Of a stretch of 64,000 nt of DNA, positions 23,647 to 31,589 are shown one piece after another (position 1 is the first letter of the stretch; every line of letters starts with the position of its first letter). The notes below the pieces were generated by a model, which saw nothing but the letters and a program-made list of their open reading frames with translations, searched no databases and was not told the DNA's origin. The DNA lies in the IMG/VR virus record IMGVR_UViG_3300035667_000058, positions 1-64,000 of that record; one strand, 5' to 3'. Source of the DNA: a virus. A program made the translations under genes and the position numbers.

Positions 23647-23886
23647 ATGACGCTCATCGCCCGATCACGCACCCCGAACCCGCGGACCCTGCGCACCGCG
23701 CTCTGCGTTGCGCTTGTGGCAGCGCTGGTCACGGCCGTTGGGAGCGCGGCGGCGCTCGGGCTTGGGCTTGAGATTGGCCGGCGGCTGTGCTTGCGGTTAT
23801 GGCCCCGCTGGCCCGCGGCCGAGGTGTTCGGCGCTGCGACGGCCGATGACTTGGCCGCGCAGTGGGCAGGCGAGGGCGAGTCATGA
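23647..23886 (+). CDS. Small membrane protein
   Basis: A 79-residue protein with one transmembrane segment (ALCVALVAALVTAVGSAAAL) after a basic N-terminus, then a basic and an acidic patch. ATGA overlap with the methyltransferase gene. Unknown function. Confidence 0.5.
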   Translation: MTLIARSRTPNPRTLRTALCVALVAALVTAVGSAAALGLGLEIGRRLCLRLWPRWPAAEVFGAATADDLAAQWAGEGES

Positions 23887-26288
23887 GCAGCAACAACACA
23901 GTCCGCGCTCACTGCGAGCGTAACGGCCCTACTGGTGAGGCCGCGGCGGATCCTCCCGCGGTGGGCGCGGACGCTGTACCCGTGCGCGTGCTGTGCGGCG
24001 ACATGCGGGAGGTGCTCGCGGCCATGGCGCCCGAGAGCGTGCACGCGATCGTGACCGACCCGCCGTACGGGCTTGAGTTCATGGGCAAGCAGTGGGACCA
24101 GCAGGTGCCCGGCGTTGAGTACTGGCGGGCGTGTCTGCGCGTGGCCAAGCCCGGGGCGTACTTGCTGGCGTTCGGGGGCACGCGTACGGCGCACCGGCTG
24201 GCGTGCGCGATCGAGGATGCGGGGTGGGAGCTGCGCGATTGCGTGTGCTGGCTGTACGGGTGCGTCACGCCGGATACGAAGGCGCTCTCGCGGCGCGGCT
24301 GGCTGACGCATGACGAAATCACGCCGCAAGACGAACTCGCACAATGGTCACCCACGAGCAGACAGATCACATGGGCACGTGCTGAGCGCATCAACGTCTG
24401 GGATTTCGCAGGTGAGTTGGTCCACCTGCAAAACCGCCACACTGATCAGCTACTGACACCGAACCATTCGGTGCACGCCGTGGTTCGTCGACATGCGCGG
24501 GACGATGCGCCGACTCGGCATGAAGTGGTGCAAGCCGGTGAGCTAAAGCCCTGCTGGCAGGTGCAGATCCCGATGTCTGGCATTCTGAACGAAGGTCGCG
24601 AGATCGATCCCGAATACGCCTATATCGTTGGGTGGTGGTTGACCGATGCCTGGCGTCACGGCGACGGCAAGGCGTGCATGTTTTCGCAGTGCAAGCCTGA
24701 GAAGCTCGCGAAGTTGAGAGCAGCTCTGTCGCCGTACGCACCGAGCGAATATGTAAAACAGGCACGCGAGCCGCAGCACTCCAACGAGCACACATTCTAT
24801 GTAACCGGACCGCTGGCGAGACGCTTGATCGAAGAGTTCCCCGCGCGCGTGCTGAGCTGGGAACAACTCGGGTGGTCGCGAGAAGCTCGCATGTCATTGA
24901 TGCGTGGTCTTCTGGACGGCGATGGGACCGAGCGCGCCAGTCAGCACGGCAGCGCTTTCTGGTCCAAGGACCCTGCGCGGAGGGAAGTGGTCCTAGCCAT
25001 TTGCGTCAGCATCGGCTGGCGCGCCTACATCGACGTCGACAACGACTGTGTGAACTTCCATCGTGAGCGCGGCGCCACGCAGCTTCAAAAGCGACACCGC
25101 GACCGAGCGCCAGCACGGCCGTACAATGGCAAAGTCTGGTGCCCGACGATGCCAGAAGGCACATGGATAGCGCTTCGCAACGGGCGGCCATTCATCACGG
25201 GCAACAGTGGCTTTCCGAAATCGCATGACATCAGTAAGGCGATCGATCGTGAGCTTGGTGCGGTGAGGGAACTGACTCGTGCGGGGCGAGTCCAGCGAGA
25301 CGGTTACGGCGACGATTGGGATACAGGTAGCAGCGAAAGCCGCCCGCGCTATGACGCACCCGCCACGCAAGCCGCGCAGCAGTGGCAAGGCTGGGGCACT
25401 GCGGCCAAGCCCGCATGGGAGCCCGTGTACCTCGCGCGCAAGCCGTTTCGGGGCACCGTCGCGCAGTGCGTGCTCGAGCATGGCTGCGGCGGGCTGAACA
25501 TTGACGGGTGCAGGATTGGGACCAGTGAGGACTTGAACGGCGGCGCGTACTCGTCTGATGGCGGGCGCGACGGCGCTGCGTACCAGCTGCGCGGCGAATG
25601 CGGCCAGTACAAACAGCCGCTCGGCCGATGGCCGGCGAATCTGGCGCTGGACGAACGGGCGGCAGAAATGCTGGATGCTCAGACGGTCGGGCAAGTGCAC
25701 GGGGCGGGCTGCCGTCGAGCGGGCTCAAGTGCTCCGCGCGAGAGCACTTCGGGCGAGCACGTCTATAACCCGCGGGTCACCACGACCGGCGCAATGCATC
25801 GCTTCGGCGACGACGGCGGCGCCTCACGTTTCTTTTACACGAGCAAGGCGTCCCGCTCCGAGCGCGAAGCCGGGCTCGAGCGCTTCACGCCCGCCATCGT
25901 CAACGACGGCCGCGACACCAGCATGGACACGCCCTACCAGCGCGGCGACACCTTACGCAAGTGCCTTCATCCCACGGTCAAACCGATCTCCCTGATGCGC
26001 TGGCTCGTGCGCCTGGTCACCCCGCCAGGCGGCATCGTGCTCGACCCGTTCACGGGCTCGGGCAGCACGGGCGTAGCCGCAGTACTCGAGGGCGCGCGGT
26101 TCATCGGTGTTGAACTCTCGCCCCAGTACGCCGAGCTCGCGACCGCGCGCATCGCGCACGCCAGCGACGAGGACGACGGCCCGCAGCTGACGCTGTTCGA
26201 CAAGCAGGAGATAGCCCGGCCGGTCAGGCCCGCGCAGACAAGCCTGTTTGACGACGTGCCCAATGACGAGCACGAGGGCGCCCAATGA
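23883..26288 (+). CDS. DNA methyltransferase (DPPY class) interrupted by an intein
   Basis: A continuous 801-residue precursor. The host protein is an N4-cytosine/N6-adenine methyltransferase: VRVLCGDMREVLAAM, catalytic TDPPYGLEFMGKQWD (DPPY at residues 59-62), and C-terminal VLDPFTGSGSTGVAAVLEGA, then FIGVELSPQYAELA, the S-adenosylmethionine-binding motif. Between WLYG (residue 126) and SGFPKSHDISKAID a 315-residue intein is inserted. Splicing would restore about 486 residues. SGFPKS...ISKAID and GRWPANLALDE are hallmarks of this phage/bacterial methyltransferase family. It is the third methyltransferase in the window and has no partner endonuclease. ATGA-coupled to its neighbours. Confidence 0.9.
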   Translation: MSSNNTVRAHCERNGPTGEAAADPPAVGADAVPVRVLCGDMREVLAAMAPESVHAIVTDPPYGLEFMGKQWDQQVPGVEYWRACLRVAKPGAYLLAFGGTRTAHRLACAIEDAGWELRDCVCWLYGCVTPDTKALSRRGWLTHDEITPQDELAQWSPTSRQITWARAERINVWDFAGELVHLQNRHTDQLLTPNHSVHAVVRRHARDDAPTRHEVVQAGELKPCWQVQIPMSGILNEGREIDPEYAYIVGWWLTDAWRHGDGKACMFSQCKPEKLAKLRAALSPYAPSEYVKQAREPQHSNEHTFYVTGPLARRLIEEFPARVLSWEQLGWSREARMSLMRGLLDGDGTERASQHGSAFWSKDPARREVVLAICVSIGWRAYIDVDNDCVNFHRERGATQLQKRHRDRAPARPYNGKVWCPTMPEGTWIALRNGRPFITGNSGFPKSHDISKAIDRELGAVRELTRAGRVQRDGYGDDWDTGSSESRPRYDAPATQAAQQWQGWGTAAKPAWEPVYLARKPFRGTVAQCVLEHGCGGLNIDGCRIGTSEDLNGGAYSSDGGRDGAAYQLRGECGQYKQPLGRWPANLALDERAAEMLDAQTVGQVHGAGCRRAGSSAPRESTSGEHVYNPRVTTTGAMHRFGDDGGASRFFYTSKASRSEREAGLERFTPAIVNDGRDTSMDTPYQRGDTLRKCLHPTVKPISLMRWLVRLVTPPGGIVLDPFTGSGSTGVAAVLEGARFIGVELSPQYAELATARIAHASDEDDGPQLTLFDKQEIARPVRPAQTSLFDDVPNDEHEGAQ
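24261..25205 (+). mobile_element. Intein with LAGLIDADG-like homing endonuclease motifs
   Basis: Encodes 315 residues from Cys1 (CVTPDTKALSRRGW, block A) to Asn315 (NGRPFITGN, block G), followed by Ser as the first C-extein residue. Block B is LLTPNHSV with Thr66 and His69. Two endonuclease helices are visible: YIVGWWLTDAWRHGDG (121-136) and MRGLLDGDGTER (about 214-225), each with an acidic residue at the LAGLIDADG position. The penultimate residue is Gly instead of the usual His, a known variant. The segment is visibly less GC-rich than its flanks, consistent with independent mobility. Removing it joins ...CWLYG to SGFPKSHD..., an uninterrupted motif in homologues I know. Confidence 0.9.
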
Positions 26289-26551
26289 AAGCTCTCACCA
26301 TCCCGGCGCTCGCCCTTGCCATCTTCATCGCCAGTCTGCCGGCATGGGCCACCGTGAGCAACGAGCGCGCAGCGGGCATCCTCGACCATCAGGGCTACTA
26401 CGATCCGCGGTTCGCGGGCTACCGGTACCTGGTATGCGGGGGCGACCTGTTCGTGACCAAGTTCGTTGCCCGCGCGCCTGACGGCGAGTTTGTAACGGGC
26501 TACGTGTGCTGCGGCTTGGTGCAGGCCTGCACGTTGCGATGGGAGCAGTAA
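26285..26551 (+). CDS. Small secreted protein
   Basis: An 88-residue protein with a classical signal peptide: MKALTIPALALAIFIASLPA then WA before the predicted cleavage. The mature part contains three or four Cys (LVCGGDLFV, YVCCGLVQACTLRW) that could form disulphides. Exported, perhaps periplasmic. Overlaps the methyltransferase stop. Function unknown. Confidence 0.6.
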   Translation: MKALTIPALALAIFIASLPAWATVSNERAAGILDHQGYYDPRFAGYRYLVCGGDLFVTKFVARAPDGEFVTGYVCCGLVQACTLRWEQ

Positions 26552-26553
26552 GC

Positions 26554-27198
26554 ATGAGCAACTGGGCAACACTACACACCCAACCAAGTCAGCTGCCGCA
26601 ACTGCCGGCGGGCACCGACCCGCGCACCGACTGGTTCACGTGCAAGGCGTTCGCGTGCAAGCTGCCCAAGCAAGGCTGCGCCAACCGCTACCGGCTCGCG
26701 CAAGGCCGCACCAGCGACGGGCTATCGTATGAAGCTGTGACCTACGGCGCATGCCGTAACTGCCCCATCGGGGCAGCACACGCGGCGGGCCTACCCACCC
26801 CAACCGAGCAAGGCACGAGTATGGAAGAGTCAATCACCACCACCAACGGCAACGGCACCAACGGCCACGCGGCCAAGCACTACAAAGACCGGATCTGCGG
26901 CAAGTGCAAGCGCGCGTTCAGCCCCACGACGGCGACCGAGCGACGCTGCCGAGCGTGCACGGCCGAAGCCAAGCCCTTGCCCGCTCGGCGCGCGGCGCGC
27001 AACGGGGTCAAGGGCCGACGGCCGGCGGCAGGGATCCGTCTGGGATCCCTGGATCCGTCCGGGATCCCGCCCGCACGCGCCGAGCCTCGCGTGCTGCACG
27101 AGCGGCAGATCGCCACGGCGACCGAGTTGCTCGAAATAGCGGGCTTCACGGTCCGCGCCATCCGTACGCCTGCGGGCGAGTTTTTGCAGGTGACGTGA
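26554..27198 (+). CDS. Zinc-ribbon protein upstream of terminase
   Basis: A 214-residue protein from ATG 26554. Residues about 25-75 hold a Cys-rich segment (CKAFACKLPKQGCANRY, CRNCPIG), residues 90-100 a Thr/Asn/Gly linker, and residues 110-135 a zinc ribbon ICGKCKRAFSPTTATERRCR. The last 30 residues form a helix-strand element. An internal ATG at 26821 could give a shorter product. May be a DNA-binding protein; homologous ribbons occur in phage packaging regions. Confidence 0.6.
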   Translation: MSNWATLHTQPSQLPQLPAGTDPRTDWFTCKAFACKLPKQGCANRYRLAQGRTSDGLSYEAVTYGACRNCPIGAAHAAGLPTPTEQGTSMEESITTTNGNGTNGHAAKHYKDRICGKCKRAFSPTTATERRCRACTAEAKPLPARRAARNGVKGRRPAAGIRLGSLDPSGIPPARAEPRVLHERQIATATELLEIAGFTVRAIRTPAGEFLQVT

Positions 27199-27204
27199 GA
27201 GCCC

Positions 27205-27639
27205 ATGGCCCGGCGTAGCAAATTCACCCCGGCCACTGGCGCCAGGATATGCAAGCTCGTGGCGCTTGGCGTCACCCTTGATGCCGCTGCTGGCCATGAG
27301 GGCGTGAGCAAGCAGACCGTCTACAACTGGCGCGACCAGGGCCGCGCCGGCCGCACGGGCGGGTATGTGACGTTCGCCAAGCAGTTGCATCAGGCACTCT
27401 CCAAGGCCGAGGTGCAGCAAACCAAGAACGTCATCGCCATGGGCAAGCGCGACTGGAAAGCGTCAGCGTGGTGGCTCGAGCGACGCCGGCCCGAGGTGTA
27501 CGGCGACCGTTCCAAGATCGAACACCACCTGATGGGTGAGGTCGAAAGAGTGCTCGATGTTGCAAAAGCCACGCTCCCCGCCGGGCCGTACGCCGTCCTA
27601 CTCGGCGCGCTATCTAAGCCAGATAGCGGCGCAGCGTAG
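27205..27639 (+). CDS. terS: Terminase small subunit
   Basis: A 144-residue protein with an N-terminal HTH (RICKLVALGVTLDAAAGHEG then VSKQTVYNWRDQG) that would recognise the packaging site, and a helical part ending in WWLERRRPEVYGDRSKIEHH, a signature of phage small terminases. It lies directly before the large subunit and overlaps it by 80 nt. In the family it forms a ring that recruits TerL to phage DNA. Confidence 0.85.
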   Translation: MARRSKFTPATGARICKLVALGVTLDAAAGHEGVSKQTVYNWRDQGRAGRTGGYVTFAKQLHQALSKAEVQQTKNVIAMGKRDWKASAWWLERRRPEVYGDRSKIEHHLMGEVERVLDVAKATLPAGPYAVLLGALSKPDSGAA

Positions 27640-29197
27640 GCTTGACGAGCTGCGCCTGGCGCAGGCGCCCGCGGTCAGCCACCCGTTCGCGGCAGAGCGC
27701 GAGCGCTGCGCCGAGAGCTTTGCGTACTTCATGCAGGCGGCCTGGCCCAGCGTTGACAGTCAGCCGCTCATCTGGGGCTGGCACAACGATGCCATTGTCG
27801 AGCACCTTGAAGCCGTCACGCGCGGGCACATCCGTAAGCTGCTGATCAACGTGCCACCGGGCGCAACCAAGACCATCAGCGTGCAAATCATGTGGCCGTC
27901 ATGGGAGTGGATTTGTAACCAGCATCCGCGCACCGAGCACAACCCGACCGGATTGCGTCCAGACCTGCGCTACATCTACTCCACATACAGCGAGCAGCTC
28001 GCGCTCGACAAAGCGCTTGAGCACCGCCGGCTACTTGAAAGTGAGTGGTACCAGGAACGCTTTGGTGACCGGTGGCAGCCCAGCCCGGACCAGTGGGGGC
28101 AAGCCAAGTTCAGCAACCAGCAAGGCGGCTGGCGGCTGGCGACAAGCGTTGGCGGCATCGCTACCGGTCAGCATGCGGATAGAAAGGTGCTCGACGATCC
28201 CATCAAGCCCCAAGACGTATTGGCGGGCACGGTCGGCACCAAGAAATGGGCGCTCGATAACGCGTGGACGTTCTGGACGCAGACCATGGGTTTGCGCAAC
28301 ACCGGGCCCAACACCAAAGAGATTGTGATCATGCAGCGCATTCACGAGCGCGACGTCGCGGGCCGGTGCATCGCGGAGTTCCCCGATTACGAACTGCTCG
28401 TGATCCCGCAGCGCTTCGAGAGCAAGCACCCATACGTGCGGCGCACGGTGCTCGAGCGTGACATCGACGGCGAGCCGGTCAGAACGTGGCAAGACCCGCG
28501 CACCGACGAGGGCGAGCTCATGTGCCCCGAGCGCTTTCCGCCGGCTGACGTCGAACGCCGCGCGAAGATTCTTGGCTCGCAAGGCTGGGCTGCGCAAGAG
28601 CAGCAGCGGCCGAGCCCCGCGGGCGGCAGCATGTACCACCGCGAGCAGTTCAAGCACTGGTCGATCGTGCCGAGCGAAGGCACATGGGTCATCAGCGGCG
28701 ACTGCACCTTCAAAGCGCTCGACAACTCCGATTGGGTGGTGCTGCAGGTGTGGTGTGCCCGCGGCCCTGACTTCTACCTGATTGACCAGGTGCGCGATCG
28801 CATCGATGTGCTTGGGACGTGCAGCGCAATTCAATCGCTACGCGCCAAGTGGACGCGCGTCGGGGCGATCCTAATCGAGGACGCGGCCAACGGCCCGGCC
28901 GTCACGCAGATAATGAGCAAGAGCCTGCCGGGCATGAAGCTGGTGCGACCGCTCGGCGGCAAGATCGCGCGCGCGAACGCGTCAGCCGTCTACCACGAAT
29001 CGGGCAACGTGTACCTGCCCCTGCCGCAGCGCGCACCATGGGTGCACGACTATATCGAGGAACACGTGGGGTTCCCGTTCGGCGGCAACGATGACCAGGT
29101 GGACGCGCAGAGCCAAGCGATCAATCACCTGGCGATGCAGGCCGCAGACTACGAAGCCATGCTCGCGACCATGCGTAACTTGGGGGTGGCGGATTGA
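27560..29197 (+). CDS. terL: Terminase large subunit
   Basis: 545 residues from ATG 27560 (a GTG eight codons earlier is possible). The ATPase part has a Walker A-like VPPGATKT (about 99-106) and YIYSTYSEQLALDK; the acidic HADRKVLDDPIK follows. The nuclease part has VISGDCTFKALDNSDWVVLQ, ILIEDAANG and FGGNDDQVDA, with the acidic residues expected for the RNase H-like nuclease. It pumps and cuts phage DNA at the portal. The gene ends 24 nt before a convergent leftward gene. Confidence 0.93.
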   Translation: MQKPRSPPGRTPSYSARYLSQIAAQRRLDELRLAQAPAVSHPFAAERERCAESFAYFMQAAWPSVDSQPLIWGWHNDAIVEHLEAVTRGHIRKLLINVPPGATKTISVQIMWPSWEWICNQHPRTEHNPTGLRPDLRYIYSTYSEQLALDKALEHRRLLESEWYQERFGDRWQPSPDQWGQAKFSNQQGGWRLATSVGGIATGQHADRKVLDDPIKPQDVLAGTVGTKKWALDNAWTFWTQTMGLRNTGPNTKEIVIMQRIHERDVAGRCIAEFPDYELLVIPQRFESKHPYVRRTVLERDIDGEPVRTWQDPRTDEGELMCPERFPPADVERRAKILGSQGWAAQEQQRPSPAGGSMYHREQFKHWSIVPSEGTWVISGDCTFKALDNSDWVVLQVWCARGPDFYLIDQVRDRIDVLGTCSAIQSLRAKWTRVGAILIEDAANGPAVTQIMSKSLPGMKLVRPLGGKIARANASAVYHESGNVYLPLPQRAPWVHDYIEEHVGFPFGGNDDQVDAQSQAINHLAMQAADYEAMLATMRNLGVAD

Positions 29198-29220
29198 GCA
29201 GGGTGGTCCCCCGGGGTCAT

Positions 29221-29466
29221 CTACGGCGCTTCACCAGCGGCCTTGGCGAGCCTCGATTTGCGCAGCCGAACGGCTGCGCGCTGTGCGCTCTGCAACTGCT
29301 TGGGAAGCGCGGAGACCTCGGAGGCGGCATTGAGCACGGCGCGGCACCAGGCTTGCCGGCTCATGCCCGCAGCCGCGGCTGCGGCTGCCTCCCACGCAAT
29401 CACCTCCTGGCGGTCGGCTTTGATGGTCACGGGCACGTGCACGTCTTTGGGGTCGGGCTCGTTCAT
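29221..29466 (-). CDS. Small ribbon-helix-helix-like protein
   Basis: An 81-residue protein starting MNEPDPKDVHVPVTIKADRQ, followed by EVIAWEAAAAAAAGMSRQAW and CRAVLNAAS. A beta strand and two helices in this order resemble ribbon-helix-helix DNA-binding domains (as in MobC or ParG relatives). It is the last gene of the leftward cassette, overlapping the one before by 4 nt. It could be the regulator of the cassette, but this is speculation. Confidence 0.55.
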   Translation of the reverse strand: MNEPDPKDVHVPVTIKADRQEVIAWEAAAAAAAGMSRQAWCRAVLNAASEVSALPKQLQSAQRAAVRLRKSRLAKAAGEAP

Positions 29467-29723
29467 GTTCCGGGGCCCTCCCCAACGATCGACGTCCACT
29501 CGGGGTCGGCTTCGACGGCCAGCCGCGCGCAGGTGAGGCACGCGCCGTAGCGCTCGGCGCAGTTGAGCGGGTACACGCCGCGATTGCCAGCCTTGGTGTG
29601 GCTGTCGCGATGCTGCCGCGGCATCGTCTCTATCTGGACTTCGAGCGCAGCCCCACAGCCGCAGGGCCGCTCGCTGGCATCGCCGTCATCCGAACTCGTC
29701 AACGCTTCGATTGTCGTCGCCAT
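29463..29723 (-). CDS. Small Cys-containing protein
   Basis: An 86-residue protein. The N-terminal acidic part is followed by RPCGCGAALEV, HTKAGNRGVYPLNCAERYG then ACLTCARLAV: two Cys pairs consistent with a zinc-binding fold. Unknown function. Confidence 0.55.
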   Translation of the reverse strand: MATTIEALTSSDDGDASERPCGCGAALEVQIETMPRQHRDSHTKAGNRGVYPLNCAERYGACLTCARLAVEADPEWTSIVGEGPGT

Positions 29724-29764
29724 ACGCGCCTTCCCTCTTTCGCAAAAACAGCAACCCCGGGCGC

Positions 29765-30151
29765 TCAGTCCTCGTGCGGCAGCATGAACGTCAAGCACTG
29801 CTCTGCGTGGTCGCCGCCGTGCACAACCGCTTTGAGTCGCAGCGAACTCGCGGCAACCTCGACCCGAAACGATATCGCAATGTCGCGCGCGCGCACGGGG
29901 CGGCTCAAGATGGCGAGGTAAAGCGCCTCAAGCACGGCGAAGTAGCACGCAGCCATCGTTGGCGCGCCGTGCTGACCGGGTTCGATTGCAGCGGCAAACG
30001 CAGCTGCCGTGCACGCAATGTGGGCGCTGGCAAACGGGCTTGTGCGCCAAGCATTCGCAAAGTCGCCGATTGTGAGGTCGCAAAGCACGCCGTCGGCGAT
30101 GGCCTGCGCGCGGGTGTAGCTGTAGATCACTGCGGCGCGGCGCTCGCTCAT
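29765..30151 (-). CDS. DUF6573-like protein
   Basis: A 128-residue protein starting MSERRAAVIYSYTRAQAIAD, then GVLCDLTIGDFANAWRTSPFA. The phrase S-Y-T-R-A-Q-A-I-A-D-G-V-L is the hallmark of the DUF6573 family, common on plasmids and phages with unknown function. The remaining part is a mixed helix/strand domain. ATGA overlap with the upstream gene. Confidence 0.75.
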   Translation of the reverse strand: MSERRAAVIYSYTRAQAIADGVLCDLTIGDFANAWRTSPFASAHIACTAAAFAAAIEPGQHGAPTMAACYFAVLEALYLAILSRPVRARDIAISFRVEVAASSLRLKAVVHGGDHAEQCLTFMLPHED

Positions 30152-30324
30152 GGCTCGCCGGGCGCCATGAAGCGCACCGCGCCGTTGGTTTGATTCTCGG
30201 TCCACACCGGCTCGCCGTTGCAATAGGTTGCACGCTCAGTCCGTCCGTCGGACTCGGCTTGCTCGGATGTTTCGCGGATCGGACCGTACCATCCACTCGT
30301 CAGATCGTATGCTCGGTACATCAT
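30148..30324 (-). CDS. Small protein, unknown
   Basis: A 58-residue protein starting MMYRAYDLTSGWYGPIRETS, then ERATYCNGEPVWTENQT. Coupled by 4-nt overlaps. No family recognised. Confidence 0.5.
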   Translation of the reverse strand: MMYRAYDLTSGWYGPIRETSEQAESDGRTERATYCNGEPVWTENQTNGAVRFMAPGEP

Positions 30325-30533
30325 GGCGCCCCAACCTCCCTTGCCGGCACGTGCATGCGGCAATCGTCAATGCGCTCGGGCTTGCGGCCCTGCAGCGCGA
30401 ACAGTTCGAACGCGCGGCGTCCGTCCTCGGGCATCCGAAAGCGCAGCGACAACCCGTGCGCGCTGACCGCAATGTCGGCCGCGCGGTTACAAAGGTCCGC
30501 GAGCTCGCAGCGGTCTCGGTCGGTCATGGTCAT
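30321..30533 (-). CDS. Small protein, unknown
   Basis: A 70-residue protein starting MTMTDRDRCELADLCNRAAD, with a conserved-looking middle (SLRFRMPEDGRRAFELFAL). Its MTMTD start resembles that of the upstream gene (MTMTDKKC), suggesting a shared origin of the translation initiation region. Unknown function. Confidence 0.5.
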   Translation of the reverse strand: MTMTDRDRCELADLCNRAADIAVSAHGLSLRFRMPEDGRRAFELFALQGRKPERIDDCRMHVPAREVGAP

Positions 30534-30718
30534 GTTGCCTGGACTCGCTGACAGTCGGTGCACTGCGCCCACCGCACACTGTTTTGCCCCTGCCCGCGCC
30601 CGCCGCGGGTGCAGCAACGACTGCACACTAGGCGCCCGCAGCCCGAGCCACAACGAAAGCGCCGCGAACCCTGCGTGTCTCGCTGACAGCGTTCGCACTT
30701 CTTATCGGTCATGGTCAT
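30530..30718 (-). CDS. Small Cys-rich zinc-finger protein
   Basis: A 62-residue protein packed with Cys: KKCERCQRDTQG, RCGSGCGRLVCSRCC and QCTDCQ. Nine or more Cys in 62 residues would bind two zinc ions. Overlaps neighbours by 1-4 nt. Role unknown. Confidence 0.6.
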   Translation of the reverse strand: MTMTDKKCERCQRDTQGSRRFRCGSGCGRLVCSRCCTRGGRGQGQNSVRWAQCTDCQRVQAT

Positions 30719-30918
30719 TACATCCACCTGCCCTCGTACAGCGCCAGCAACTCGTCGCACTGCGCCGCGCGCTTGCGGGGCACCAACCAGCCCGCATCGG
30801 ACAGCTCACCAAAGCCCCGGTCTCCAGGCTGAGATACTATGATGCTACGCAGCGCCCTGTAGAGCGCCGGTGTGGCACACTCAAACCTACGCGCGGGAAG
30901 TAACCACGGCTTGCTCAT
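30718..30918 (-). CDS. Small protein, unknown
   Basis: A 66-residue protein starting MSKPWLLPARRFECATPALY, ending ECDELLALYEGRWM-like. Start and stop overlap neighbours (ATGA, TAATG). No family recognised. Confidence 0.5.
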   Translation of the reverse strand: MSKPWLLPARRFECATPALYRALRSIIVSQPGDRGFGELSDAGWLVPRKRAAQCDELLALYEGRWM

Positions 30919-31031
30919 GGGTTGCGCTCCGATTGCATCACCCTGACAAGCGGCAAGCCCGTGCGGGGCGAGCATGGCAAACTCAGCGTGCCAACGGCGG
31001 CTGCGATTCGTTCAGATACAGCGTTGTTCAT
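30915..31031 (-). CDS. Very small first gene of the leftward cassette
   Basis: A 38-residue protein (MNNAVSERIAAAVGTLSLPC onward) with AGGTGG 4 nt before the ATG. It lies directly downstream of the operator at 31044-31067 and is ATGA-coupled to the next gene, so it may act as a leader for translation of the cassette. Confidence 0.55.
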   Translation of the reverse strand: MNNAVSERIAAAVGTLSLPCSPRTGLPLVRVMQSERNP

Positions 31032-31043
31032 GTCCACCTCTAT

Positions 31044-31067
31044 ATCGTAACCCCGGGAGGTTACGAT
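31044..31067 (-). promoter_or_regulatory. Promoter-operator A (GTAACC-N6-GGTTAC)
   Basis: A 9-bp-arm palindrome ATCGTAACC-CCGGGA-GGTTACGAT. On the minus strand -35 TTGCTA lies 17 bp before -10 TACGAT (plus 31044-31049); the palindrome fills the spacer and its end is part of the -10. It drives 30915-31031 and genes beyond. Confidence 0.75.
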
Positions 31068-31084
31068 AGCAAGGGGGGGGCATC

Positions 31085-31258
31085 TCAAACCCACTGCCCG
31101 TGCGCGAGTGCGTTGCCTTCGGCGCGCTGCAGGCGCGCGATCGTCTCAAGCCACTCGCCGTATGTGCGCCCGTAGCGCTCCGCGCGCGGCGCTTCCCTCG
31201 TTGCGAGATACGCGATGCGCTCGGCCTTGCGGGCGGCAATCAGTTCTTGGCGGTGCAT
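31085..31258 (-). CDS. Small helical protein
   Basis: A 57-residue protein starting MHRQELIAARKAERIAYLAT, highly charged and helical, with AGAGGA upstream. It ends just before a G8 run and operator A. Unknown function. Confidence 0.45.
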   Translation of the reverse strand: MHRQELIAARKAERIAYLATREAPRAERYGRTYGEWLETIARLQRAEGNALAHGQWV

Positions 31259-31272
31259 GTGCAATCCTCTGC

Positions 31273-31503
31273 TCACGACGTACCACCGAGAAAGCCCTCG
31301 GTGAACCATGCGAGCGCTTGATCGACGTCAGACGATGGTGCGTCCGCAGGCAGTCGCCACTGCGGCGCTGGGCCATACACGAGTTCGCCGCAGCCGGTGG
31401 TGAACGCGTGGTGCGCATCATTCCAGCCGACTTTCGGACCGATGTAGAGCTTGCGATACGCGGACCCGCTCGCCACCCACCATTGCTTACTGTGCTGCTT
31501 CAC
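31273..31503 (-). CDS. Small protein under operator B
   Basis: A 76-residue protein if it starts at GTG 31503 (MKQHSKQWWVASGSAYRKLY), which has AGGA 8 nt upstream. An ATG at 31548 is in frame but lies almost on the -10 of the promoter. Contains WNDAHHAFTTGCGELVYGPA and a WFTEGFLGG tail. No family recognised. Confidence 0.5.
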   Translation of the reverse strand: MKQHSKQWWVASGSAYRKLYIGPKVGWNDAHHAFTTGCGELVYGPAPQWRLPADAPSSDVDQALAWFTEGFLGGTS

Positions 31504-31550
31504 GGCTTGCTTCCTAACCCTTCCCACATCCGTTCCAATGCTACCCATAT

Positions 31551-31571
31551 ATTGTAACCCCGGAAGGTTAC
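31551..31571 (-). promoter_or_regulatory. Promoter-operator B (GTAACC-N6-GGTTAC)
   Basis: GTAACC 31554-31559 and GGTTAC 31566-31571. Minus strand: TTGCAC, 18 bp, then -10 TACAAT (plus 31551-31556, five of six consensus bases). The palindrome again ends inside the -10. Confidence 0.75.
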
Positions 31572-31589
31572 CCAGTGCAAGAGGTCCGG

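Noticed and set aside
29198-29220. Bidirectional terminator between terminase and the leftward cassette
   Set aside because: A short GC-rich inverted repeat is present but there is no T tract and the gap is only 23 nt.
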